Shown: positions 53,736 through 62,495 of the stretch, in pieces
Layout of the letters: each line of letters begins with the position of its first letter
Position numbering within the stretch: the first letter of the stretch is position 1
Assembly (NCBI RefSeq): GCF_013267355.1
Contig: NZ_CP053985.1
Span: 5,084,001-5,148,000 of the forward strand
DNA: 64,000 nt
From: Achromobacter pestifer
GTDB taxonomy: Bacteria > Pseudomonadota > Gammaproteobacteria > Burkholderiales > Burkholderiaceae_B
Direction of reading: 5' to 3'
Program-made: the position numbers and the translations under genes
Notes under the pieces: model-generated
The model's database searches: none
What the model saw: the letters and a program-made list of their open reading frames with translations, nothing else
What the model was told of the DNA's origin: nothing

Positions 53736-53917
53736 ACCCCATCTGTCTCTGTACCTGAGAGCTTCACCCGCGGCGCAAGCGGCGGCGGGATCCCCTTCGG
53801 TGGGCGCGCTTGGCGCCTCTCTCCAGATTGTCTAGACCGCGCAGTCCTGTTTGCCTGAGAGTTTCCGGGGCGGTTGCTCCGTCGGCGCCTGCCGCTGGGA
53901 CAGGTCTCTTCTGCGGG
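53736..53917 (-). ncRNA. Tandem glycine riboswitch
   Basis: On the minus strand two glycine aptamers lie in series. The first runs about 53917-53840, with AGAGACC, GCCGACGGAGCAA and AAACTCTCAGGCAAA. The second runs about 53825-53736, with GGAGAG, CACCGAAGGGGA, GCTCTCAGGTAC and GACAGATGGGG. These are the conserved elements of glycine aptamers 1 and 2. The RNA leads directly into dadA. Confidence 0.9.
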
Positions 53918-53934
53918 GTTTTGGATCGACGAGG

Positions 53935-53955
53935 CGAGAATAGCCAAAATTCTCG
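53935..53955. promoter_or_regulatory. Dyad at the dadA promoter
   Basis: CGAGAAT (53935-53941) and ATTCTCG (53949-53955) form a perfect 7-bp dyad with a 7-base spacer. On the minus strand it contains TATTCT (53942-53937), a fair -10 for a transcript starting near 53930, just before the riboswitch. It may be an operator. Confidence 0.4.
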
Positions 53956-54062
53956 GAAATGAGGCTAAGGGTTAGTACCAATGGAGCGCCGCGCCGCGTT
54001 ACGATGCATGCGCGCCGTTCGCCGCGGCGCCACGGGACTCAATACGAAAAGGGATGACGGGT

Positions 54063-55214
54063 ATGCGCCTGAGCAGAATGCTGCGCACGGGGTTGTTTGC
54101 ACTGATGGCTGGGGGCTGCGCCCTGGCGCAAGCCGGTCAGGCCGAGACCGACCGCGCGATCGACGAAGCGGCGCAGGCCGTCATGCGCGAACACGGCATC
54201 GCGGGCCTGTCGATCGCCGTCACCCGCAACGGCGCGCAGCGCTTCTACAACTACGGCGTGGCGTCCAGGGAAACGGGCAAGCCGGCCGGCAGCGACACGC
54301 TCTACGAGATCGGATCCATCAGCAAGACTTACACCGCGACCCTGGCGGCCTACGCGCAGGCGCGCGGCCGCCTGGTCCTGGCCGACAGCCCGGCCAAGAC
54401 CCTGCCGGAGCTCGCCGGCAGCGACTTTGCCAAACTGAGCCTGATCAACCTGGGCACGCACACGACCGGCGGCTTTCCCCTGCAGGTGCCCGACGGGATC
54501 AAGAACCAGGCGCAGCTGATGGCTTACCTCAAGGCCTGGAAGCCCGAGCATGCCGCCGGCACGTACCGTACCTACGCCAACCCCAGCATCGGCATGCTGG
54601 GCGTGGTCGCGGCCAAGAGCCTGAACCGGCCGTTCAAGGCGGCCATGGAGCGGGACCTGTTTCCCAAGCTGGGCCTGACCAGCACCTACATCGACGTGCC
54701 CGCCGCCAGGATGGCGGACTACGCGCAGGGCTACAACAAGCAGGACGCGCCCGTGCGCGTGAATCCGGGCGTGCTGGCGGACGAGGCCTACGGCGTGAAG
54801 ACCAGCGCGCGCGACCTGATCCGCTTCGTCGACGCGAACATGGGTTTGAACCTCGCCGATGCCGAACTGCGCGATGCGATCGCGCAGACGCACGTCGGCT
54901 ATTACCAGCTGGGCGATATGACCCAGGACCTGGCCTGGGAGCAACTGCGCTATCCGGCGACGCTGGACGCGTTGCTGACGGCCAACGCCGGCAACTACAA
55001 CAGCCAGAGCCAGCCGGTGGCCGCGCTGAACCCGCCGCTGCCGCCGCAGGAGGCCGTGTGGATCAACAAGACGGGTTCGACCAATGGCTTCGGCGGCTAC
55101 GTGGCGTTCGTGCCGTCGAAGCGGTTGGGCATCGTGATACTGGCCAACCGCAACTATCCGAACGAGGCCAGGGTCCGGCTGGCGTACCGGATCCTGGACG
55201 AATGGGATAAATAG
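54063..55214 (+). CDS. ampC: Class C beta-lactamase
   Basis: A 383-residue serine beta-lactamase of class C (AmpC). After a signal peptide (about 1-25) the active-site motifs are Ser85-x-x-Lys88 (GSISKTY), Tyr171-Ala-Asn173 (TYANPSIG) and Lys336-Thr-Gly (KTGSTNGFGGYV). The C-terminal LGIVILANRNYPNEARV is characteristic of class C. It hydrolyses penicillins and cephalosporins in the periplasm. No ampR lies beside it. I start at the ATG at 54063, with AAAAGGGA upstream; an ATG at 54054 is also possible. Confidence 0.92.
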   Translation: MRLSRMLRTGLFALMAGGCALAQAGQAETDRAIDEAAQAVMREHGIAGLSIAVTRNGAQRFYNYGVASRETGKPAGSDTLYEIGSISKTYTATLAAYAQARGRLVLADSPAKTLPELAGSDFAKLSLINLGTHTTGGFPLQVPDGIKNQAQLMAYLKAWKPEHAAGTYRTYANPSIGMLGVVAAKSLNRPFKAAMERDLFPKLGLTSTYIDVPAARMADYAQGYNKQDAPVRVNPGVLADEAYGVKTSARDLIRFVDANMGLNLADAELRDAIAQTHVGYYQLGDMTQDLAWEQLRYPATLDALLTANAGNYNSQSQPVAALNPPLPPQEAVWINKTGSTNGFGGYVAFVPSKRLGIVILANRNYPNEARVRLAYRILDEWDK

Positions 55215-55229
55215 GCGCGCAGGCCCGGG

Positions 55230-56225
55230 CTAGCGCGCAGGCGGCTGGCGCGCCGCGTCGTAGCGGGGCAGCAGCTCCATCACTTCCAGCCGCTTGCACA
55301 ACTGCGCCAACCGCTCCATCTTGTAGGCGTTCAGGTCCACGCCGGCGTAGTCATAGAAGCCCTGGCCGTCGCGCAGCCCGTTGCGCCCTTGTTCCATGTT
55401 GCGGGCGATGAGGGCGGGCGAGGCGAAGCGCGGATCGATGGCGTCGGCGAGATAGCGCGAGGCGTAGTAGAGGATGTCGCCGCCGCCCCAGTCTATGAAT
55501 TCCAACAGCCCTAGAACCGAGAAGCGCAAGCCGAAGCCCAGGCGCACGGCCGTGTCGATGTCTTCGGCGCTGGCCACGCCTTCCTCCACCATGCGAGCCG
55601 CTTCGTTCATGGCCAGGGCCTGGATGCGGGGCACGATGTAGCCGGCGGCGGGGGCGCATTGCACCGGCTTCTTGCCCGCCAGGCGCAGCGTTTCCAGCAG
55701 GCCCTGCGTCGCGGCCTCGCTGGTCTGGGGGCCGCGGCTCACTTCCACCAACGGAATGAGGTAAGCGGGATTGAGCCAATGCGCGTTCAGGAAACGTTGC
55801 GGGCCCAGCACCAATTCCGCCAGTTCGGTGACGAGAAAGGTGGAGGTGGTCGACGCGATGATGCTGTCCGGCGCGCAGGCCGCGCCCAGCCATAGAAAGG
55901 CGTCGCGCTTGGCGTCCAGGCGTTCGGGCACGGCTTCGAACACCACGCGCGCCTGCCGCAGGTCTGCTTCGGCATCCTCGCGCGCGCACAAGCGCACGCG
56001 CGCCAGCGCAATCTCCGCCTGCGAGGCATCGAGCAAGCCCAGCCTGGACAGGATGCCGAGTTCGCGGCGCAGATCGTCCCGCACGCGTGCAAAGTACTCG
56101 GCCTGCTCAGCGGGCGTGCGCGGCTTGATGTCTATCAGCGTGACGTCCAGTCCGGCATGGATGTATGACAGCGTGATGCCCACGCCCATGCGGCCGGCGC
56201 CGATCACGCACAGTTTTTCGTTCAT
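55230..56225 (-). CDS. 3-hydroxyacyl-CoA dehydrogenase family protein
   Basis: A 331-residue NAD-dependent dehydrogenase with VIGAGRMGVGITLSYIHAGLDVTLID (Rossmann), STTSTFLVTELA and the catalytic HWLNPAYLIPLVEV region, followed by the C-terminal helical domain. It may act on hydroxyacyl-CoA, carnitine, gulonate or similar 3-hydroxy acids. The start may be 56225 or an upstream in-frame ATG at 56234. It is co-directional with the opine-dehydrogenase-like gene 16 bases before it. Confidence 0.85.
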   Translation of the reverse strand: MNEKLCVIGAGRMGVGITLSYIHAGLDVTLIDIKPRTPAEQAEYFARVRDDLRRELGILSRLGLLDASQAEIALARVRLCAREDAEADLRQARVVFEAVPERLDAKRDAFLWLGAACAPDSIIASTTSTFLVTELAELVLGPQRFLNAHWLNPAYLIPLVEVSRGPQTSEAATQGLLETLRLAGKKPVQCAPAAGYIVPRIQALAMNEAARMVEEGVASAEDIDTAVRLGFGLRFSVLGLLEFIDWGGGDILYYASRYLADAIDPRFASPALIARNMEQGRNGLRDGQGFYDYAGVDLNAYKMERLAQLCKRLEVMELLPRYDAARQPPAR

Positions 56226-56241
56226 GGCATGCATCCTCGTG

Positions 56242-57339
56242 TCAGCAGCCTTCAGCCAGCAGTTCGCGCATGCCGTCGCGCGACAGGCGGTCCAGGCCCA
56301 GGCGCTCCAGCGTGCGTCCTTCGGCGTAGAGATCGCGGCCGGTCACCGCGCTGGCCAGGCTCAGCAAGCCTTGCGCCACAGGCGTCGGCACGCCCGCCCA
56401 GCGGCCGGCGGATACCAGGAATGACAGGCCGAGCCGCGTGTCCTCGAGCATGTAGCGGTGCGTGTGCAGGTCTATGTCCTCGCGCCAGTCGCCGCTGTCG
56501 GTGAGCCGGCCGTGGGCGCCGCGGCCGTACATCCATTCGTCGCCTTCGGCGGCATAGTGGTCGGCCAGCGGGAAGTGCGGCGCGGCATAGCCCAGGGCCG
56601 CGCGGATGGCGATGCGCTCCGCGTCCAGCGCGTCGGTCACGCGCCGGATGGAGGCCTGGGTGCCTTCGTTGTGGATGTCCCAATTGTCGAAGTGTTCCAG
56701 CGGCCCCGCGTTCATCATGATGAGCGGCGGGTGGATGATGGGGCCGGCATTCATCAGCGCGCCGGAAAGCCCGTCCTCTACCGGTTCGATGCTGGGGTAG
56801 GCGCGCTGGACCACGGCCAGCGCATGCTCCGACAGCCGGCGCGGGAAGACGCCCGTGGGCAGGCGGGTGGCATAGCCGCTGACGACGACTCTTTCGCCAT
56901 GCTTGCGGGCCAGATAGGGCAGGGTGCCGGTCTCGGCGAAGGCCGTATCGGCGGAATTGCCGGCGTCTTTCATGGCGCGGGCGAAGACGTAGCAGCCGAA
57001 GGTGCCAGGCGGCAGGAACACGACCTGGCCGTCGCGCAGCAGCGGCGCCAATGCCTGGGCCAGCGCTTCGTGGGTGGTGGACGGCAGGGGTATGACCAGC
57101 AGCTCGGCATCCGCGACGGCCGCGGCCAGGTCGCGCACCAGCTGCAATTGCCGCGGTCCGTCGCCCAGCGGGAGCTGGCGCGTGCCGCGATAATCGGTGA
57201 CCGTCAACGCGCCCGCGTCCCGCAATCCCTGGAAGGCTGCCCAGTCCCGCCGCCACCAGCGCACCTCATGGCCTTTTTCAAACAAGTCGGCCGCCGCCGC
57301 GTAGCAGCCGTGGCCGCCGCCTATGACGCTGATTCTCAT
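56242..57339 (-). CDS. Octopine/nopaline dehydrogenase family protein
   Basis: A 365-residue NAD(P)-dependent opine dehydrogenase homologue. The Rossmann motif is in MRISVIGGGHGCYAAAADL and the C-terminal catalytic domain contains GALMNAGPIIHPPLIMMNAG and the GxxHNE-type HNEGTQASIRR. Opine dehydrogenases join or cleave an amino acid and a keto acid. It starts at the ATG at 57339 after GGAG. Together with the next gene it suggests catabolism of an N-carboxyalkyl amino acid or hydroxy acid. Confidence 0.85.
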   Translation of the reverse strand: MRISVIGGGHGCYAAAADLFEKGHEVRWWRRDWAAFQGLRDAGALTVTDYRGTRQLPLGDGPRQLQLVRDLAAAVADAELLVIPLPSTTHEALAQALAPLLRDGQVVFLPPGTFGCYVFARAMKDAGNSADTAFAETGTLPYLARKHGERVVVSGYATRLPTGVFPRRLSEHALAVVQRAYPSIEPVEDGLSGALMNAGPIIHPPLIMMNAGPLEHFDNWDIHNEGTQASIRRVTDALDAERIAIRAALGYAAPHFPLADHYAAEGDEWMYGRGAHGRLTDSGDWREDIDLHTHRYMLEDTRLGLSFLVSAGRWAGVPTPVAQGLLSLASAVTGRDLYAEGRTLERLGLDRLSRDGMRELLAEGC

Positions 57340-57456
57340 GGTCAAGCTCCGTCTGTTGGAGCCTTGATCCTAGCGGCGGCGCGCAGGCCAGGCTGCGCCG
57401 AACGCGCAAGCGGCGTTCCGATCCGGCAAGCGAATCCACGCGCCGCCCGGCGGCGC

Positions 57457-58440
57457 CTAATGCCTGCCCTGGCGCAGGGTGTCCGACGGCAGGCAGCCGT
57501 AGCGCTTGCGGTAGTGGGTGGCGAAATGTCCGAAGCTGGAAATGCCGTGCCGCAGCAGGATGTCGGTGACGCTGTCGCCTTCACCGGCCTGCGCAAGCGC
57601 CGCGTGCACCTGCGCCAGCCGCTGGTTGCGCACGTAGTCGCTGGGACTCTGCTTCAGGAACTGCGAGAAGCCGTTTTGCAGCGTGCGCACGGAGACGCCG
57701 CAGTGGGCCGCCAGGTCCATCAGCGAGAGCGGTTGGTCCAGATGGCTTTCTATGTAATCGCGCGCGCGCCGCACGTGCAGCGGCAGCGGCTGGCGGCGGT
57801 CCGCCTGCAGGGCCTCGGAGTAGTTATGCGGCAGCTGGGTCAGCAGCAGCGTCAGCAGGTAGTCGGAAAAACCGGCGGCCAGGGTCTGCGTGACGCCTTC
57901 GATGGCGGGGTGGCGGTACAGCCGGCAGAGATAGTCCAGCGTTTCGCGCACCGCCACCGGTCCGGGAGCGTCGGCATCCATTTGCAGGTCGAACACCAGC
58001 GCCTGTTTGACGGGGCGCTCGAGCAGCCGCTGCAACTGGCGTTCCAGCGCCTCGCGCTCGACGCGCAGGATCAGGTTGCGGCAGTCGCGGCCGATGCGGA
58101 TCACGCTGCGCTCGGAGGGCGAGGAGATCGTCAGGCTGCCCGCGTTCATGGAGGCGCTGCGCTTGCCCAGCGTGATCAGCCCGGAGCCTTGCAGCGTGAT
58201 GCGGATCAGGTAGTAGCTGGCGATGTCGCCGGCGTCGATCTCGACCTCGGCGCCGTAATGCAGATCGAACAGCGCCGCATTGCCGAAGAAGACGCCGTAC
58301 AGGCGGGATTGCAGGGATTTTCCCGGAGGGACGCACATGCGGTGCGACCATAGGTGTTGGCTGACCTGATCCTTGATCTCGGCGATGTTGCCCGAGTCCA
58401 GCAAGCAATGGCGGTCCAGCGGATTGGTGTCGTTGAACAT
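57457..58440 (-). CDS. AraC-family regulator (OruR/FeaR-like)
   Basis: A 327-residue regulator with an N-terminal AraC-binding-like domain (about 20-190) and a C-terminal helix-turn-helix pair (about 225-320, LAAHCGVSVRTLQNGFSQFLKQSP and ILLRHGISSFGHFATHYRKRYGCLP). I use the ATG at 58440 behind AGGA; earlier in-frame starts (58467, 58593) lack a ribosome site. It precedes the two dehydrogenases and is divergent from the MFS gene, so it probably controls both. Confidence 0.88.
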   Translation of the reverse strand: MFNDTNPLDRHCLLDSGNIAEIKDQVSQHLWSHRMCVPPGKSLQSRLYGVFFGNAALFDLHYGAEVEIDAGDIASYYLIRITLQGSGLITLGKRSASMNAGSLTISSPSERSVIRIGRDCRNLILRVEREALERQLQRLLERPVKQALVFDLQMDADAPGPVAVRETLDYLCRLYRHPAIEGVTQTLAAGFSDYLLTLLLTQLPHNYSEALQADRRQPLPLHVRRARDYIESHLDQPLSLMDLAAHCGVSVRTLQNGFSQFLKQSPSDYVRNQRLAQVHAALAQAGEGDSVTDILLRHGISSFGHFATHYRKRYGCLPSDTLRQGRH

Positions 58441-58591
58441 GCTTTCCTGCGCAGCGGGAACAGTCATTGCGTCAGGCGTATAGAGGCTGGCCGCGCAAAG
58501 ACCTACAAAAGATGGGCCTGCAAGCAAGTGAGGCGCAACCCGGCCCGTTGGGCGATGGGCAGATCTCACCACCATACAAGGGAAACAAACC

Positions 58592-59968
58592 ATGACTGAC
58601 GGCAGCCCGCGGCACGGATCAAAACCTAGCTACGCCTACGAGTGGTACGTCGTGGTGATATGCATGCTAGCGTACATATTTTCCTTCGTCGACAGGCAGA
58701 TCCTGGCGCTGATGATCGAACCCATCAAGCACGATCTGCAGCTGTCCGACACGCAATTCAGCTTGTTGCACGGGCTGGCGTTTTCCTTGTTCTACGCCTT
58801 CATGGGCATTCCGATCGCCTTGCTGGCGGATCGCTATTCCCGGCCGAAGATCATCGCGATCGGCGTGGCCTTCTGGAGCCTGGCGACCGCGGCCTGTGGC
58901 CTGTCGCGCAATTTCGCGCAGATGTTCCTCGCGCGCATCGGCGTGGGCGTGGGCGAGGCGGCGCTGTCGCCCGCCACATACTCCATGCTCAGCGACATGT
59001 TTCCGCGCGAAAAATTGGGACGCGCCGTCGGGATCTATTCGATCGGCTCGTTCATAGGCGGCGGCATGGCCTTTCTGATCGGCGGCTATGTCATCGACCT
59101 GCTCAAGAGCGTGGACACCGTTACCTTGCCCTGGATAGGCGCAATACGGCCGTGGCAGGTGACCTTCTTCATCGTGGGGTTGCCCGGCCTGCTGATCGCG
59201 CTGCTGATCCTGCTGACCGTGCGCGATCCCCAGCGGCTGGGCTTGCGGCGCAATGCCGCGGGGCAGGTGCAGAAGCCCGCCATGAAGGACACCTTCCGCT
59301 TCCTGGGCCGCCATCGCGGCACTTTTTTCTGCCACTATCTGGGCTTCTCGTTCTATGCGATGGTGCTGTTCGCGCTGCTGGGCTGGACGCCGGCGTTCTA
59401 CATGCGCAAGTTCGGCATGTCGCCCGTGGAAGCGGGCTACATGCTGGGCGTGGTGGTGCTGGTCGCCAACACCGCCGGGGTGTTCTGCGGCGGCTGGTTG
59501 ATGGACTGGCTGGCCAAGCGCGGCTACAGCGATGCGCCGCTGCGCGCCGGCGTGATCGGCGCGGCGGGCATGGCCTTGCCCGCGGTGATCTTCACCCAGG
59601 TCGATTCCCTGTGGCTGTCGGTGGGCTTGCTGCTGCCCGCCATGTTCTTCGCCTCGTTTCCCATGCCGACCTCGACGGCCGCGATGCAGATACTTCCGCC
59701 CAATCAGCTGCGCGCCCAGGTGTCGGCGCTGTTCCTGCTGATCTCGAACCTGATCGGGCTGGGTCTGGGCACCACCGCGGTGGCCATGCTGACGGACCGG
59801 CTGTTCAAGAACCCGGCGGCGGTCGGGCAGTCCATGTCGGTCCTGGTCGGCGTGGCCACGGTGCTGTGCATTGGCCTGCTGGCCGCGGGCTGCAAGCACT
59901 ATCGGCGCAGCCTGAACCTGGAAGCGCAAGAGGCGCCACCGCTTGCGCCCGCGCGCGTGTCTTCCTGA
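58592..59968 (+). CDS. MFS transporter
   Basis: A 458-residue major facilitator with 12 predicted helices. The loop 2-3 motif region is LLADRYSRPKIIAIGVAFWS, with FVDRQILALMIEPIKHDLQLSD at the start and NLIGLGLGTTAVAMLTD late, a pattern of the Spinster/ACS-like carboxylate transporters. It probably imports the substrate of the divergent dehydrogenase cluster. A clear terminator follows. Confidence 0.9.
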   Translation: MTDGSPRHGSKPSYAYEWYVVVICMLAYIFSFVDRQILALMIEPIKHDLQLSDTQFSLLHGLAFSLFYAFMGIPIALLADRYSRPKIIAIGVAFWSLATAACGLSRNFAQMFLARIGVGVGEAALSPATYSMLSDMFPREKLGRAVGIYSIGSFIGGGMAFLIGGYVIDLLKSVDTVTLPWIGAIRPWQVTFFIVGLPGLLIALLILLTVRDPQRLGLRRNAAGQVQKPAMKDTFRFLGRHRGTFFCHYLGFSFYAMVLFALLGWTPAFYMRKFGMSPVEAGYMLGVVVLVANTAGVFCGGWLMDWLAKRGYSDAPLRAGVIGAAGMALPAVIFTQVDSLWLSVGLLLPAMFFASFPMPTSTAAMQILPPNQLRAQVSALFLLISNLIGLGLGTTAVAMLTDRLFKNPAAVGQSMSVLVGVATVLCIGLLAAGCKHYRRSLNLEAQEAPPLAPARVSS

Positions 59969-59990
59969 AAGCGGCTGCCAGGGCTGCCCG

Positions 59991-60013
59991 GGGCCGCGAT
60001 GCGGCCCTTTTTT
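59991..60013 (+). terminator. Intrinsic terminator of the MFS gene
   Basis: GGGCCGC (59991-59997), loop GAT, GCGGCCC (60001-60007), then six T (60008-60013). A textbook rho-independent terminator 23 bases after the stop. Confidence 0.9.
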
Positions 60014-60115
60014 GAACTCTGTTACCTCTTCGTTGAACTGCACATTCCTCGTAAAAGAAATGGTGCCGGGGATGCGCTATAACGGACGCTTGACGCATTA
60101 CTGTTCCCCTAATTC

Positions 60116-60991
60116 ATGCCCCGTTTTCCCCGCAGTTCGTCGCTGGCCCTGTCCGTTGCCCTGGTGGGCGTCCTGGCGGGATGCTCATCCCCCAAGCCAG
60201 AGTTCGAAAAAGAAGACTTCACCCAGAACAACACCTACTCGCGCACCGTCGCCGCGAGCAACGTCGCCGCCTGCGACGCGGGCCGTCGCGCCTTGCTGAG
60301 CCAGGGCTACAACATCGACAAGTTCGAGGGCTCGCGGGTCACCGGGCACAAGAATTTCCAGGACGAAAACGGGCAGCACACGCAGATCGCCTTCAACATC
60401 GAATGCGCCTCCGACGGCAGTGCGAACGAACGCGCCACGGTGTTCGCCAACGCGGTGCAGGACCGCTATTCGATCAAGCGCACCAACAGCTCGGCCAGCG
60501 TGGGCGTGAGCGTGCTGGGCCAGGTGTCCATGCCATTCGGCTCCAGCGACGATTCGTTGGTGAAGACGGGCAGCCAGACGGTTGCGCGGCCCAAGTTCTA
60601 TGAAGGGTTCTTCCAGCTGCTGCAGCGCTTCCTGCCGGATGCGCAGGCCGCCGCCGCGCCGCAAGCGCCCGCGGGCGGCCGTGGCAAGCCGCAACCCAAG
60701 GCCGCGCCGCCCGAGCCGGCGGAATCTCCGGACAAGCCGGCCGATACGCTGAATCCGGCGGCGGCCAATGATGCCAGTGAATCGCCGAAAGCACCGTCGG
60801 CAGGAGGTTCCAGTTCACCGGCCGCGCCTGCATCCGCCGCGCCCGCCGCCGTGGCCCCTGCGCCGACGGCTCCGACGCCCGCGGCGTCCGCGCCTGCGTC
60901 TGTTGCTCCTGCGTCTGCTGTCCCTGCATCCAGCGCACCCGCATCGACTCCCACGCCCGCCGCGCCGGCCAGCTCCGAGGCTGCCAAGTAG
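60116..60991 (+). CDS. DUF2242 lipoprotein with proline/alanine-rich tail
   Basis: A 291-residue exported lipoprotein. The signal peptide ends LAGC with Cys23 as the lipobox. The DUF2242 domain covers about 30-175 (NTYSRTVAASNVAACDAGRRALLSQGY, GHKNFQDENGQHTQIAFNIEC, FYEGFFQLLQRFL). From about 180 the protein is a low-complexity Ala/Pro/Ser tail of more than 100 residues, likely to be extended in the periplasm. The function is unknown. Confidence 0.87.
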   Translation: MPRFPRSSSLALSVALVGVLAGCSSPKPEFEKEDFTQNNTYSRTVAASNVAACDAGRRALLSQGYNIDKFEGSRVTGHKNFQDENGQHTQIAFNIECASDGSANERATVFANAVQDRYSIKRTNSSASVGVSVLGQVSMPFGSSDDSLVKTGSQTVARPKFYEGFFQLLQRFLPDAQAAAAPQAPAGGRGKPQPKAAPPEPAESPDKPADTLNPAAANDASESPKAPSAGGSSSPAAPASAAPAAVAPAPTAPTPAASAPASVAPASAVPASSAPASTPTPAAPASSEAAK

Positions 60992-61083
60992 GGCAGCGAC
61001 GCCGCGTCGGTTTGCCCTGGCGCAAACCGATGCGCCGCGCCGATTCGCGGCGCGGCCCGCATCCGGCGATAATCCCGGGCACC

Positions 61084-61509
61084 ATGACCTATCAACTCCT
61101 GAAAATGCTCCACGTGGCGGCCGTGGTCGCCTGGCTGGGCGGATCGCTGTTCGTGTCCTTGTTCCTGCTGTCCTCGCAGCCGCAGGACAGTGAGGAAGCC
61201 CCCAAGGAACGCAAGATGCTGGGCGCGCTGCGCCGCTGGACGCTGTACGTGACCACGCCGGCCATGGTGTTGACCTGGCTGGTCGGCCTGCATCTGGCCA
61301 TGACCTTCGGCTGGTTCGCCATGACTTGGATCTGGGTCAAGGTGGGCTTCGCGTTGGCGCTGTCGGCGCTGCTCGGCATCCAGAGCGCGGCGCTGCGCCG
61401 CATGGCCAACGGCAGCGCCAGGCGTCCGCCGCTGGTGGATCTGTACGCGCCGTTCACCGTCGTCGCCTCCGCCGCCATCGTGACGCTGGTGGTCGTCAAG
61501 CCCTTCTGA
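61084..61509 (+). CDS. Small CopD-like membrane protein
   Basis: A 141-residue protein with four membrane helices, starting MTYQLLKMLHVAAVVAWLGGSLFVSLFLL. It has LHVAAVVAWLGG and a later TWLVGLHLAMTFGWF, a layout shared by CopD and HemJ-like proteins. It is too short to be full CopD. The role is unknown; it could bind haem or copper through His10. Confidence 0.75.
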   Translation: MTYQLLKMLHVAAVVAWLGGSLFVSLFLLSSQPQDSEEAPKERKMLGALRRWTLYVTTPAMVLTWLVGLHLAMTFGWFAMTWIWVKVGFALALSALLGIQSAALRRMANGSARRPPLVDLYAPFTVVASAAIVTLVVVKPF

Positions 61510-61583
61510 TCCGCGCGGCTGGGCATGTGCCGGGACCATATGCCCAACCGCCATAACCAAACGCCCCTGTAATAAGGACTCAA

Positions 61584-61598
61584 CGAACTATTCGTTCG
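61584..61598. promoter_or_regulatory. Dyad in the metQ promoter region
   Basis: CGAAC (61584-61588) and GTTCG (61594-61598) flank TATTC. A good -10 candidate, TAGAAT, lies at 61618-61623, so the dyad overlaps the -35 zone. It is a candidate operator for the met transporter operon. I see no SAM riboswitch in this leader. Confidence 0.4.
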
Positions 61599-61664
61599 CG
61601 CGGTCCGTCCCCCTCCCTAGAATCGTTTCTCTCATAACCGCATAGCCTGAGAGGCGATTCCAAT

Positions 61665-62480
61665 ATGACTTCCCGTTTCTTCAAGCGCCTGCTGGGCGCG
61701 GTGCTCGCTTCGGCGGCAATGTTCCATGGCCCGGCTTTCTCGGCCGATCCCAAGCCCTTGAAGGTGGGCGTGCGCGGCGGCGTCGACGAGCAGATCTGGG
61801 AGGTGGTGGCCCAGGTCGCCAAGAAGAACGGCCTGGCCGTGGAGCCCGTGGTGATCACCGGCACCGCCAGCCCGAACGAGGCGCTCAACAACGGCGACCT
61901 CAACGCCAACGCCTTCCAGCACATCCCTTTCCTGAACGACCAGATCAAGCAGCGCGGCTACAAGCTCGTGTCCGTGGCCAACACGCTGATCTCGCCCATC
62001 GCGTTCTACTCGAAGAAGTACAAGTCGCTGAAAGAGCTGCCCGACGGCGCCCGTGTCGGCATCCCCAACGATCCCAGCAACCAGACGCGCGCGCTGGTCA
62101 TCCTGCGCGACCAGGGCCTGATCACGCTGAGGGATGGATTCGATCCGGCCACAGGCACGGCCACGCTGGCGGACGTGACCTCCAACCCCAAGAAGCTCAA
62201 TTTCGTGGAGAGCGCCTCGGTGGTGCTGGCGCGCTCGCTGCCGGACGTGGATACCGCGGCCATCGTCAACAGCTTCGCCTATCAGGCCGGGTTGATCGCC
62301 ACGCGCGACGGCATCGCGGTGGAGAAGAAGGAAAACAACCCCTACGTGAACATCATCGCGGTGCGTGAACAGGACAAGAACGCGCCCTGGGTGCCCGAGC
62401 TGGTCAAGGCCTACCACTCCGAGGAAGTGCGGCAGTTCATCCTGAGCAAGTACGAAGGTTCGGTGATTCCGGTTTTCTGA
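61665..62480 (+). CDS. metQ: Methionine ABC transporter substrate-binding protein (NlpA/MetQ family)
   Basis: A 271-residue periplasmic binding protein with a cleavable signal peptide (about 1-26, ending FSA) and MetQ motifs LKVGVRGGVDEQIWE, NEALNNGDLNANAFQHIPFLND, GARVGIPNDPSNQTRAL and NNPYVNIIAVR. Classical MetQ is a lipoprotein; this one lacks a lipobox Cys. It probably delivers methionine or a related sulfur compound. metN follows after 15 bases. Confidence 0.9.
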   Translation: MTSRFFKRLLGAVLASAAMFHGPAFSADPKPLKVGVRGGVDEQIWEVVAQVAKKNGLAVEPVVITGTASPNEALNNGDLNANAFQHIPFLNDQIKQRGYKLVSVANTLISPIAFYSKKYKSLKELPDGARVGIPNDPSNQTRALVILRDQGLITLRDGFDPATGTATLADVTSNPKKLNFVESASVVLARSLPDVDTAAIVNSFAYQAGLIATRDGIAVEKKENNPYVNIIAVREQDKNAPWVPELVKAYHSEEVRQFILSKYEGSVIPVF

Positions 62481-62495
62481 GGCGGGAATCGGGCA

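Noticed and set aside
54054..54062. Earlier ATG as the ampC start
   Set aside because: The ribosome-like AAAAGGG lies directly against it. It is better spaced for the ATG at 54063, though both give a valid signal peptide.
61510..61664. SAM or methionine riboswitch in the metQ leader
   Set aside because: The 155-base leader lacks the conserved cores of the SAM riboswitch classes I know. Only a short dyad and a -10-like hexamer are visible.
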